Shown: positions 1 through 8,015 of the stretch, one piece after another
Layout: each line of letters opens with the position of its first letter
How positions within the stretch are numbered: the first letter of the stretch is position 1
DNA from: Thioploca sp.
GTDB taxonomy: Bacteria; Pseudomonadota; Gammaproteobacteria; Beggiatoales; Beggiatoaceae
Length of the DNA: 40,077 nucleotides
NCBI GenBank assembly: GCA_012032555.1
Contig: JAAUSR010000048.1
Location: forward strand, 1 to 40,077
Direction of reading: 5' to 3'
Position numbers and translations under genes: made by a program
Notes under the pieces: generated by a model
Told to the model about the DNA's origin: nothing
Seen by the model: only the letters and a program-made list of their open reading frames with translations
The model's database searches: none

Positions 1-337
1 GACTTATTCGGTGATCAGCCATTGCCCTTGCATCATGAGGATAATGGACTAAGAAAATTTGTCTACCTCCTAAAGTAAAAGCAGCATTTTGCCCATAGTA
101 GTGAATTATACTCGTTGATGCACGAGATAGTTTAAGAAGCCTATCCAGATCACCACGATTATTACCATGAATAACATGTATCGGCAAACCGTAAAATTGT
201 AATGGATGTAAAGTACTTGGTGCTACAATATCACCACAATGTAATACGGCTTGTGCACCACGCTGCTTAGCATCAGTTACGGCAGCACACAAAGAAGGAA
301 TGTTATCGTGACTATCAGACACAATACAGATTTTCAT
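1..337 (-). CDS. YfcE/MJ0936-type metallophosphoesterase, C-terminus cut by window edge
   Basis: The reverse strand reads from an ATG at 337 and runs off the left edge, giving about 112 residues. It begins MKICIVSDSHDN, the D-x-H metal motif of calcineurin-like phosphoesterases. It continues with HCGDIV (GD motif) and HGNNRGD (GNxx motif), then VHYPHD late in the visible part. Order and spacing fit the small YfcE-type phosphodiesterases, usually 150-180 residues, which hydrolyse phosphodiesters with two metal ions in the cytoplasm. A good ribosome binding site (AAGGA, then TTAAG before the ATG) supports this start. The natural substrate cannot be told from sequence. The family call is firm; the exact subfamily is less so. 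Confidence 0.85.
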   Translation of the reverse strand, partial: MKICIVSDSHDNIPSLCAAVTDAKQRGAQAVLHCGDIVAPSTLHPLQFYGLPIHVIHGNNRGDLDRLLKLSRASTSIIHYYGQNAAFTLGGRQIFLVHYPHDARAMADHRIS

Positions 338-834
338 CTTAATCCTTATCCAACCTCATTTTTAACTTCAGTTGGGAACATATAGATAAAATGGAAATGA
401 ATAAACGGTTTATCAGTTACTTAGTTATCTAGAAATAATCATACTCAACTTGACTATCTCAAGAGTTAAGTAAATTTCAAAACGAATGATTGTAGCAAAA
501 CCGGTTAGTTGCGCACATACCAGAGATATTTTCTATGGCAAGTAGAGTGTCATGGAGAGGGAATTGATTAGGTAGAATGAATATTCTGGCTCTATTTTGC
601 TCATTTAGTTTCCAGCATCACATTAAGTACCTAGACAAAAATATTTACAAAGGACATCTATGTAGAATAAGTCTTTTTGACAAGATTGTGTGTAATTAAT
701 TCTATCTGACTATTCCGGTGATTTGATTTTGATGGCGATTAATCGCTTAAGTTGATGGCAGTGTACTACCACCTCTGCTATATATGCATAATGGTTGTTT
801 GCACTTGGACAAAATAAAGCTACGCTGTGCTCCA
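338..834. other. Intergenic region, no gene seen
   Basis: About 500 AT-rich bases with no convincing reading frame on either strand. It holds a 12-base perfect palindrome (GCGATTAATCGC, 735-746). Just after it, 747-761 resembles one end of the dispersed MITE-like repeat found elsewhere in the window (TTAAG and ATGGCA parts). Nothing else is recognisable. Confidence 0.6.
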
Positions 835-1185
835 TTATTTCCATTCCAATTGTAACTTGGGCATTAATCGACGAAAATTCTTTAATGCTTTAACTTGCCA
901 TGTGATTTCTGGCGAGCCTTGCACAATCATATCAATTGTTTCTTGTTCACCAATATCTATTACAAAGGTAGCCAATACAATAATACCAGAACTATTAAGC
1001 GATCTGAGCTGTCGTAAATCTAGAATAAGTTGCGAAGGTGCGGTGATAACAATCTGATTGAGTAATTCGGCGATAGGCTCGTACTCATCTATGTTTGGTA
1101 ACTGAAGTTCTCCTTCAAAAATAATTCGGATGGTCTGATAATCAATTATAGAAGCCACACGATATTCCTCAGTTTTTATTTCCAT
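835..1185 (-). CDS. STAS-like regulator (slr1659-type), anti-anti-sigma-like
   Basis: A 116-residue cytoplasmic protein. The central part (LILDLRQLRSLNSSGI, about residues 53-68) is the STAS core: a beta strand, then a loop ending in serines where anti-sigma antagonists are phosphorylated. It matches what I recall of the small cyanobacterial slr1659-type regulators, which are coded next to an slr1658-type HATPase protein exactly as here (27 bases downstream of the partner's stop). By analogy with SpoIIAA/RsbV it would bind the upstream HATPase protein, with binding set by serine phosphorylation. A phosphatase that would normally reset the switch survives only as a remnant upstream. STAS fold is likely; the output is unknown. 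Confidence 0.75.
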   Translation of the reverse strand: MEIKTEEYRVASIIDYQTIRIIFEGELQLPNIDEYEPIAELLNQIVITAPSQLILDLRQLRSLNSSGIIVLATFVIDIGEQETIDMIVQGSPEITWQVKALKNFRRLMPKLQLEWK

Positions 1186-1212
1186 TTTTGAATTTAACCT
1201 GTAAAAAAAGAA

Positions 1213-1800
1213 TTATAGGATTAACTCTACCATCGTAGTTACCGTAATTACTTGTGGATCTTGTTGAATAATTTCAAATTTCCAGCCCAATTTTGCCATA
1301 TAATCATTAAGCATCGTTAATAGCCCCAAGCCAGAGTGAATAATATTGCTTGTCTTCGTGTTTATAGCATTTTGTTCTAAACGGTGAAAATACAATTTTT
1401 GTGGATCTTCGCTTAGTAGTTCCTGAATAACTTTCTTAAGTTGTTCCATGGTTGCTGGTGAAATACTATTGGTCACATAAAATCGCAAATTATTATTAAG
1501 TAATTCCAAACGAATATTAATTGAGTAGTCTTGAGTTTCATCATTGTATTTCATGGCATTTTCTAGTAATTCATTAGCAATATAACTGACTATACTTTTA
1601 ATTTCTGTTGGTTTATAACACATTTTGTTATCATAAGTTGCCGGAAAAAAAGTGGTCAGATAATCACCTATAAAATCAGCTGATAAGCCATTATTTCGCC
1701 AACGTTGTTTAAGTGGAATAGAACTGGGTGAAAATCCTAGTACCAAGTACTCTTTACTTTTAGCAGAAACTTCGACAAAGTCGCCGAATATCTGAGTCAT
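1213..1800 (-). CDS. HATPase-fold regulator (slr1658-type), anti-sigma/serine-kinase-like
   Basis: A 195-residue protein with an N-terminal region (FSPSSIPLKQRW...) that I recognise from slr1658-type regulators. A GHKL ATPase core follows: an N-box at about residues 73-85 (ANELLENAMKYND, with the E and N that hold Mg-ATP) and a G-box-like SGLGLLTML near residue 157. There is no phospho-accepting His domain, so it resembles anti-sigma serine kinases rather than a histidine kinase. AAGGA lies at good distance before the ATG at 1800. It heads the pair with the STAS gene, and the two probably form a partner-switching module. A decayed PP2C-type phosphatase lies just upstream on the same strand. 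Confidence 0.75.
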   Translation of the reverse strand: MTQIFGDFVEVSAKSKEYLVLGFSPSSIPLKQRWRNNGLSADFIGDYLTTFFPATYDNKMCYKPTEIKSIVSYIANELLENAMKYNDETQDYSINIRLELLNNNLRFYVTNSISPATMEQLKKVIQELLSEDPQKLYFHRLEQNAINTKTSNIIHSGLGLLTMLNDYMAKLGWKFEIIQQDPQVITVTTMVELIL

Positions 1801-1838
1801 ATTTCTAATTCCTTCTCAAACCTTATTTTGCTTTAATA

Positions 1839-2106
1839 CTAACAAAGTGAGATCATTAAAAATTTTTTAGTTACCCCTATTTGGATTATCCATGCTAATA
1901 AGCCGATTTCCAGTCTATGTTCGTTAGCATTACCAATAGCTACAATTCACATACTATATTTAAGTATATCATGATAATCATCACCGAATCTGCTGGTAGC
2001 ATAAACCCAATTATATCGACATCAACTATTTCTTTGTGTTCTCGTCCTTTAGGTATTTGTTGTAGCTATTTGATGATATCGATCTCACCACTGAAGATAA
2101 TATTCA
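1839..2106 (-). pseudogene. Decayed SpoIIE/PP2C-type serine phosphatase remnant
   Basis: The reverse strand gives broken but clear SpoIIE-family sequence. From about 2100 downward: GEIDIIK, a stop, LQQIPKGREHKE, then FMLPADSV (normally LPADSVGGDYYD). A small frame change leads to DDYHDILKYSM, another stop, then IGNANEHRLEIGLLAWIIQIG. The last part aligns with the usual IGDVTGHGLESGLL: the metal-binding Asp is now Asn and the following Gly residues are lost. At least two in-frame stops and one frameshift lie within 250 bases, so it cannot work. It lies directly upstream of the HATPase/STAS pair on the same strand, where a phosphatase partner would be expected. Only the catalytic core's first half remains. 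Confidence 0.8.
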
Positions 2107-2379
2107 AAATATCTTGCATTCTTCAGTTAATGGGTTCGAGATCAATTAACCAATGTGCTGATAATTTTACCTATAGCTTCACTACCTGGTTATTCCATCC
2201 AAGGTGATTTTATATTAACCTAAGTAAAATTTATTATTATAGCATTTTTTGTTTTATTTTTCTACCTAATTTTAAGGACTTATCCGGGTTACATCAAAAT
2301 TATCATGGCCAATTAGGTTACATTTCGCTAACTTATCCGACACGTGTTCCAAAACAAATCTAAGCAAGTGAGTAAACAA

Positions 2380-2937
2380 ATGACTGAATTAATAGAAATT
2401 AAAGATAAAACGTTTGAAGATGAGCTAGGAGATATGCCTTCCAAAAATCATAGTCTAATAATGGGTAGAATAACCGGCTTGTTATTTAATGATGAGCGGT
2501 TTATTGTGATGCCAGAACTGAGCCTGGATACTAGCCAAATTGATCTCAATCAATTTAATCTTAAAGCTAAAGATGAGTTAATTCCGGATGTGTGTGTTTA
2601 TTTGGAATGGCCTGAGGAACCCGAAGATGAATTGGATAATGATATTTTGAAAATGACTCAAATGCCTGAATTAGTCATTGAGATACTTTCTCCAAAGCAA
2701 GCTATTAATGAAATTCTTCTAAAATTCAAAGCCTATTTTACTCTAGGGATTAAATCATGTTGGTTAGTTATTCCTTCAGTGCAAGTTATCAAAATATATT
2801 CTGCTAAAGGAAATAACATCTTTGATATACAACATGATGATACTGAAGTTATTGATGAAATCATTGGTATTCGATTACCTATCCAAAAAATTTTTGGAAA
2901 GATAACAAAAGCTAAAAGCCCGTGTCGGTTGATCTAA
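2380..2937 (+). CDS. Uma2-family (DUF820) PD-(D/E)XK nuclease-like protein
   Basis: About 185 residues from the ATG at 2380; a GTG at 2344 would add 12 residues but has no better ribosome site. Landmarks of the family are in order: an N-terminal region ending in a mixed beta sheet, IPDVCVYLEWP (the Asp of the PD motif), VIEILSP (usual (V/I)E(V/I)LSP), then a helix with KFKAYFTLGI, and CWLVIPS (usual YWLVDP). Uma2 proteins have the restriction-endonuclease fold and are hugely expanded in cyanobacteria and filamentous sulfur bacteria; their biological role is not settled. The gene stands alone. The WLVDP position is WLVIPS, so an acidic residue that is often present is missing and activity is uncertain. 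Confidence 0.85.
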   Translation: MTELIEIKDKTFEDELGDMPSKNHSLIMGRITGLLFNDERFIVMPELSLDTSQIDLNQFNLKAKDELIPDVCVYLEWPEEPEDELDNDILKMTQMPELVIEILSPKQAINEILLKFKAYFTLGIKSCWLVIPSVQVIKIYSAKGNNIFDIQHDDTEVIDEIIGIRLPIQKIFGKITKAKSPCRLI

Positions 2938-2967
2938 GCTGGGAAACTTAACAAGCCGTAATCTGAT

Positions 2968-3112
2968 ATTGCCATTAAGTTTAAGGAACCCTTCTCCTTT
3001 CTCGCTGAAAGAGAGGGGGCAATTTCCCTTGAAAAATCAACCAATTTTTCCTTCACCCTAGTTCTCTCACCAGGGGAAAGGGATAACTTCAAATTGCTTA
3101 ACTTATGCTTCG
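2968..3112. repeat. MITE-like palindromic repeat, copy 1
   Basis: Bounded by TTGCCATTAAGTTTAAG on the left (2969-2985) and GCTTAACTTATGC on the right (about 3096-3108), roughly inverted copies of each other. The interior has purine/pyrimidine-rich arms (CTTCTCC..., GAGAGGGGG, CTCTCACC) and a core AAAAATCAACCAATTTTT, which recurs at 6475-6495. The best-preserved copy of the family is at 36637-36789. No coding capacity. Confidence 0.6.
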
Positions 3113-3167
3113 TAAACTGAGTTTAATCATATTATAGCGAAAATCAAACTGAGAATAGTTGGATTAT

Positions 3168-5663
3168 ATGTTATCAAAGTATTGTTATCATTGTGGATTA
3201 CCGATCGCGGAATCGATAGATCTGAGTGTGGTTATTGATAATCAAGCTCAACCGATGTGTTGTCCTGGTTGTCAAGCTGTTGCTCAGGCGATTGTGGCAG
3301 CTCAATTAACCGATTTCTATAAATACCGTACTCATAACGCCCCAACTGGGCAAGTATTAATTCCAGAATTTCTTCAACAAATTAGTATTTATGATAATCC
3401 CATCATTCAAAAACGTTTTGTTCGTTATGAAAATGAACAGTTACGAGAAGCAGCTTTGATTTTGGAAGGGATTACCTGTGCGGCTTGTGTTTGGCTTAAT
3501 GAACGTCATTTAAGAAATTTACCGGGTGTACTCGAAGTCCAAGTTAATTATTCCACTCATCGCGCTCGGGTACGTTGGGATGATTCGCGTATTCATCTGA
3601 GTAAAATTTTACAAGCAATAAGCCAGATTGGCTATTTGGCTCATCCCTATGATCCGGCTCGTCAACAAGAAATCTTGGAGCGTGAACGTAAACAACAATT
3701 GCGTCGAATTGGTATTGCCGGTGCGTTAGGAATGCAAATTATGATGTTTTCCTTTGCGTTGTATGCTGGTGCTTGGTATGGAATGGAACCCGAATTTAAA
3801 GCTTTGTTTTATTGGCTTAATTTGATACTCACTTTGCCTATTTTACTCTATTGTGCTGAACCTTTTTTTAAAAATGCTTGGCGTGACTTAAGTCATTGGC
3901 AATTAGGTATGGATGTCCCCGTTACCTTTGCCATCAGTTTAGCTTTTATTGGGAGTGTTTGGGCCACCTTGACTTCCGTTAACCATTATCCATTAGCTGC
4001 TATCAGTAACGAATCGGTTTACTATGATTCGATTGCGATGTTTGTGTTTTTTCTCTTGACTGCACGGTATTTTGAACTCGTTGCCCGACAACACAGTGTT
4101 CAAGCCGCAGAAAATCTTGTACATCTGATACCGACTACCGCCACCCGATTGCGTTCAATGGCTACTGGAATTCAAGAAGAATTAGTTTTGGTAGCTGATT
4201 TAGCCATTGGTGATACCGTATTAATTCGCCCTGGCGAAACCATTCCGGCAGATGGTTGTATTTTAGTTGGTCAATCCAATATAGACGAATCTTTACTAAC
4301 CGGTGAGAGTTGCCCGATTCCCAAAAATTCAGGACAAACCGTTATCGCCGGTACCATTAATATAGATAGTCCTTTGCAGATACAGGTAGATAAAATTGGT
4401 ACTGATACCGTATTATCCCATATTTTGCGACTGTTAGAACGTGCCCAAACAGAAAAACCCGCTTTGACTCAATTAGCCGATCGCGTTGCCGCTTGGTTTA
4501 TTTTGGGGGTACTGTTGTTAGCATTGATAGCAGCTATTTATTGGTGGCAAGTCAATCCATCAATGTGGCTCACTATTACGTTGTCGGTCTTAGTTGTTAC
4601 TTGCCCCTGTGCACTATCTTTAGCAACACCTACCGCAATTACTGCGGCAACCAGTACTTTAACTCGTGCAGGATTAATTACAACGAGAGGTCATGCTCTA
4701 GAAACCTTAGCCCGTGCGACTCATTTTGTGTTTGATAAAACCGGTACTTTAACCATAGGACAGTTACGATTATTAACTATTCATTCTTTTGCCCATTTTA
4801 CTTCAGCACAATGCTTACAATATGCATTAGCATTAGAACGTCATTCTGAACACCCTATTGCTCGTGCGCTTATCACGGCTGCTGAACAAGGCGAGTATGG
4901 TAAAAAGCAACCAGAACTCACTGCCTATCATGTCAGTAATATTCCTGGCGCTGGAATCCAAGGTGATATCATTGATAAACGCTATTTTGTAGGTACACCG
5001 GCTTTCATTGCTCAACAAACTCATCTAATTCTCGAACCTGAACAATTACACTGTTTTCAACAACTAGGACATACCTTCGTTCTTCTCGCTGATACTCATA
5101 CTTTATACGGTGCTTTAATATTGGGTGATCAAATTCGTCCTGGTGCACAAGAATTAATTCAAGCCTTACAACGACAAGGTAAAGCCATTAGTCTATTGAG
5201 TGGAGATCATGCCTTGGCGGTTCAACGTGTGGCGCAAGCCGTTGGTATTAATGATATTGCTTATGCTCTTTCCCCAGCGGAGAAATTACAACACGTGAAA
5301 AACTTACAACAAACCGGTGCTATCGTTGCTATGATAGGTGATGGTGTTAATGATGCCCCAGTATTAGCACAAGCCCAAGTTTCGATTGCGATGGGTAGTG
5401 GTACTCAGGTGGCACGAGCGAGTGCTGATATGATCTTATTAACTGAACAATTAACTAATTTATTAATTGGTATTAAGACAGCACGCCAAACCCTCCACAT
5501 TATTCGCCAAAATATGATTTGGGCCGTTGGTTATAATTTATTGGCATTACCAGCGGCTGCCATTGGTTGGGTAGCGCCGTGGTTGGCAGCCATTGGCATG
5601 TCACTCAGTTCTTTATTAGTTGTTACTAATGCATTACGTTTAGTGAAACGAAATCCGGATTGA
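3168..5663 (+). CDS. ccoI: CcoI/FixI-type copper-translocating P1B ATPase
   Basis: About 831 residues from the ATG at 3168 (a TTG nine bases upstream is less likely). The N-terminus has two extra cysteine clusters typical of CcoI/FixI: CYHC (6-9) and CCPGC (31-35). A heavy-metal-associated domain with GITCAAC (101-107) follows. The membrane pump carries CPC (479-481) in the ion channel, DKTGTLT with the phosphorylated Asp at about 523, and GDGVNDAP (724-731). CcoI moves copper out of the cytoplasm for assembly of cbb3-type cytochrome oxidase. The usual partners ccoG, ccoH, ccoS and the oxidase genes are not beside it here, so the assignment to cbb3 maturation rests on the protein alone. CopA is the alternative, but the N-terminal clusters favour CcoI. 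Confidence 0.9.
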   Translation: MLSKYCYHCGLPIAESIDLSVVIDNQAQPMCCPGCQAVAQAIVAAQLTDFYKYRTHNAPTGQVLIPEFLQQISIYDNPIIQKRFVRYENEQLREAALILEGITCAACVWLNERHLRNLPGVLEVQVNYSTHRARVRWDDSRIHLSKILQAISQIGYLAHPYDPARQQEILERERKQQLRRIGIAGALGMQIMMFSFALYAGAWYGMEPEFKALFYWLNLILTLPILLYCAEPFFKNAWRDLSHWQLGMDVPVTFAISLAFIGSVWATLTSVNHYPLAAISNESVYYDSIAMFVFFLLTARYFELVARQHSVQAAENLVHLIPTTATRLRSMATGIQEELVLVADLAIGDTVLIRPGETIPADGCILVGQSNIDESLLTGESCPIPKNSGQTVIAGTINIDSPLQIQVDKIGTDTVLSHILRLLERAQTEKPALTQLADRVAAWFILGVLLLALIAAIYWWQVNPSMWLTITLSVLVVTCPCALSLATPTAITAATSTLTRAGLITTRGHALETLARATHFVFDKTGTLTIGQLRLLTIHSFAHFTSAQCLQYALALERHSEHPIARALITAAEQGEYGKKQPELTAYHVSNIPGAGIQGDIIDKRYFVGTPAFIAQQTHLILEPEQLHCFQQLGHTFVLLADTHTLYGALILGDQIRPGAQELIQALQRQGKAISLLSGDHALAVQRVAQAVGINDIAYALSPAEKLQHVKNLQQTGAIVAMIGDGVNDAPVLAQAQVSIAMGSGTQVARASADMILLTEQLTNLLIGIKTARQTLHIIRQNMIWAVGYNLLALPAAAIGWVAPWLAAIGMSLSSLLVVTNALRLVKRNPD

Positions 5664-5717
5664 TTTAAGGTGATAGCCAGCTTGGTAGAGTTGTTAGTAG
5701 AATTTATTCTTAAATAA

Positions 5718-6419
5718 ATGAAAATATTAGTATTACTGCTAAGCCTATTATTGTCATTGGCGTGCTCTACCAAGCCTTATATTGTTAAAGAAACCGATGG
5801 TAATTCGGCCTCCAGTGATAAAAAAATATATGTTTTAAGTCACGGTTGGCACACTAGCTTGGTTATTCCAGCTAAAGACATAACGGGTTATTTACCCGAA
5901 TTGAAGAATCGTTTTGGTAATACCCCGTATATAGAATTTGGCTGGGGAGATAAAGGATTTTACCAAGCAGAAAAAATAACCACCGATATGACGCTTCGAG
6001 CACTGTTCTGGCCAAGTGCAGCTGTAATTCATGCGGTAGCCGTACCTAGCTCTCCCTATGATTATTTTCCTAACAGTGAAGTGTTAGAAGTTTGCTTAAC
6101 GAATCAAGGGTACACTTCATTGCAAAAGTTTGTAGCTAACAGTTTTTATCGTAATGAACTTGGACATCTATTAAAGCTTAAAAAAGGTATTTACGGAAAT
6201 AGTCAGTTTTATGAAGGTGTTGGTAATTACTATTTTTTGAACACGTGCAACCAATGGACAGCAAAAGGCTTAAAGAGTGCCAGAATGAATATTTCAACAA
6301 TCTTTAAATTAACTGCTGGAAGCGTTATGCGTTATGTAAGAGCACATCCTTCAACCCTAACAACTGCATCTCGCAAACAGTCAGCAGCGGCACTACACTC
6401 TGCTATTTCCTGCCGCTAA
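5718..6419 (+). CDS. DUF2459 (TIGR02117-like) putative lipoprotein
   Basis: A 233-residue protein starting with a lipoprotein signal: hydrophobic stretch 3-15 and lipobox LSLAC, with lipidation expected at Cys16. The mature part has the conserved features of DUF2459: LSHGWHTSLVIP near residues 45-56, EFGWGDKGFYQ near 73-83, and FLNTCNQWTAKGL near 173-185 (a Cys/Asn/His-type core). The family is uncharacterised, about 200-230 residues, often annotated as conserved lipoprotein; the GWHT/CNxW pattern hints at a papain-like hydrolase fold, which is inference. It begins 54 bases after ccoI on the same strand, so co-transcription is possible. The last 25 or so residues are low-complexity and abut a repeat that begins at the stop codon, so the tail may have been altered by the insertion. 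Confidence 0.75.
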   Translation: MKILVLLLSLLLSLACSTKPYIVKETDGNSASSDKKIYVLSHGWHTSLVIPAKDITGYLPELKNRFGNTPYIEFGWGDKGFYQAEKITTDMTLRALFWPSAAVIHAVAVPSSPYDYFPNSEVLEVCLTNQGYTSLQKFVANSFYRNELGHLLKLKKGIYGNSQFYEGVGNYYFLNTCNQWTAKGLKSARMNISTIFKLTAGSVMRYVRAHPSTLTTASRKQSAAALHSAISCR

Positions 6420-6530
6420 TGCCAGTTGTTTAAGTTAAGGAAAACTTCTTCTCTAAGAGTGAAGGTTAAACGCCTTGGAAAAATCAACCAATTTTTCTCT
6501 CACTCCAGTCCTCTCACAACTAGAGTAACC
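6418..6530. repeat. MITE-like repeat, partial copy 2
   Basis: Starts on the stop codon of the DUF2459 gene with AATGCCAGTTGTTTAAGTT, a variant of the family's left end. It shares the core GGAAAAATCAACCAATTTTT with copy 1, followed by CTCTCAC. No right-hand inverted end is visible, so it looks truncated or degraded. Confidence 0.5.
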
Positions 6531-7364
6531 ATCATCTCGCCGTTAATTTCTATCCGAGAGCAATTTTCTCATTATCGGTCACGGCAATATTCTTTAAAGA
6601 ATTAGTACCTACCTCGATTGTGGGCACAAAGTTGCCGTCGGCTTTGTTCCTAAAAAAGAATAATTTCAATCTAGGTAAGAATGTTGGGATGAAGAAATGA
6701 ATTACAGTACTCTCTTTTTTTCCTTGGATTGGAAAGGAGAGTTAAAATACCGCTGTCGAAGGGAGCAAGTCAGGAGTAACAGTAACCCCGCAATATCTTT
6801 ATTTTGTGCTAATATAACTGTATGTTCCTCAAATTCAACTGTAAGGAAGTTGAGTAAATACCAAACTTAATTTGGGGATTAAAGATTGTAACGGTTGTAT
6901 ACTGCTACAATCTTGTTTGTTAAGTTTCCAATCTGCGAAACTGAATTTTAGTTTTGGTCGGTGTCGAAGAGGGAGATGAGGCGTGTCCACATAACTCATA
7001 TTCTGGATGGCTGGCACTACCCCAGATTATTTTACCCGCTTAGCGCTTGCCTGATAATGGCTTTTTAATAGGGCTTTCCGTGTGACTCGTTTATTATCAC
7101 CAAATTTGGACATTGCATCCCAATTTGCCTCCCGTTCCAAACTCTTCTGTGGCAACGACACCCTCGGCTATTCCGTGCTCTCGCCATCGCTATCAGCCGA
7201 TTGGTTCGCCTTGGATCACCTCACTGCATGTTTTTAAACTCTTGTTCTGCTCACCTCTACTTTTTTCCCTTTTCTAATGATTGGATTAACGCCATGTGCA
7301 AATCTATTTCATAACTTATTGATTGTAAATAATACGCTATTTTAATTTTGTTAAATTTAGCTAG
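6531..7364. other. Long non-coding stretch, nothing recognised
   Basis: More than 800 bases without a supportable gene. Short open frames occur but have no ribosome site or family resemblance. The part near 7030-7250 is less AT-rich than its surroundings and both strands give short coding-like stretches (for example GNDTLGYSVL on plus), which could be an old gene fragment, but I cannot name it. Confidence 0.5.
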
Positions 7365-7489
7365 GTAGGGTGCATTCTATGCACCATAAACCACGTTGGA
7401 TACGACAATGACATCAAATACGAGAGCCAGCCAAGTAGGGTGCATTTCATGCATCACAAACCATGTTGGATATGGCAATGACATTTAAT
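7365..7489. repeat. Two imperfect direct repeats, GTAGGGTGC type
   Basis: Two copies of about 55 bases, 70 bases apart: 7365-7419 and 7435-7489. Each starts GTAGGGTGCATT and continues through a CACCATAAACC/ATCACAAACC part, GTTGGATA and CAATGACAT. About nine differences, mostly transitions, separate them. A related inverted piece, AAAACGCACCCTACA, is at 7533-7547, and GGACGCACCCTACC is at 37831-37844, so this is a dispersed family. Confidence 0.75.
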
Positions 7490-7798
7490 GTGAAACGAAC
7501 AAACGATAAATGTGAATCATTTTTGGCGCGTAAAACGCACCCTACAAGTCTACGCAACCAAGCTAAGTCTTATGTGAAACCTTTCACAGAACTTTATATT
7601 GACTCAATTAAAAACGACATGTTAGCTGAAGAAGGTTACCTGAATCCGAAAAAAGCCAAATGGCTACGCCAAGCTATTTTTGCGGATGGTCGAGTAGATA
7701 AAGACGAAAAACGTCTGTTGAAAGAACTGAAAGCCGAAGCCAAACAAACTTCTCCAGAAATTGAGGTACTTTACCCAGCAGCGGTTGAATATATGTAA
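7463..7798 (+). CDS. Small TerB-like helical protein, possibly a fragment
   Basis: The reading frame from the ATG at 7463 gives 111 residues, but its first 30 or so codons run through the direct repeat and the inverted GTAGGGTGC piece, so the N-terminus is probably not genuine protein. From an ATG at 7619 it gives 59 residues with a real-looking core: LNPKKAKWLRQAIFADGRVD, then KDEKRLLKELKAE. The pattern aDGRVDkdEkrLL resembles the acidic helix-loop-helix of TerB/tellurite-resistance-like proteins, normally about 140 residues. I think this is the C-terminal remnant of such a gene fused to repeat DNA, or a very small TerB-like protein. No function can be assigned. Confidence 0.45.
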   Translation: MLDMAMTFNVKRTNDKCESFLARKTHPTSLRNQAKSYVKPFTELYIDSIKNDMLAEEGYLNPKKAKWLRQAIFADGRVDKDEKRLLKELKAEAKQTSPEIEVLYPAAVEYM

Positions 7799-7826
7799 AA
7801 TGTATAAACGCAGTGTCATATACCAA
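7799..7826. repeat. Short dispersed repeat (GTATAAACGCAG type), copy 1
   Basis: The sequence TGTATAAACGCAGTGTCATA, followed by TACCA, has a close match at 37931-37955 (TGTATAAGCGCAGCGTCATA then CACCA), 30 kb away. Differences are transitions only. It lies just after the small TerB-like frame and is followed by ATGACGCTTCGCTTATGCACC, which may form part of the same unit. Confidence 0.65.
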
Positions 7827-8015
7827 ATCTGCAATAGGTGCATGACGCTTCGCTTATGCACCCTAAGTACTAAAGATTTAAAAAAAGGGAGGCTAGGAGA
7901 AATTTTAAACCATTGACTTCCAAAGAAATACCCCTCAATCCCCCTTTGACAAATGGAGAAGTAAAGAGCTTGACTTAATGGCAGTGATGCCGAGCGTGGA
8001 AACGAAGAAGAAATA

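Noticed and set aside
2125-2145. GGTTCGAGATC resembling a tRNA T-loop
   Set aside because: No acceptor or anticodon stems can be drawn around it; it lies beside the phosphatase remnant.
1917-2207. A 96-codon open frame on the plus strand
   Set aside because: It lies antisense to the decayed SpoIIE phosphatase, has no ribosome site and no family resemblance; the reverse strand explains the sequence.
6835-7017. A 60-codon minus-strand frame
   Set aside because: No ribosome site or recognisable family and it lies in the gene-free stretch; likely chance.
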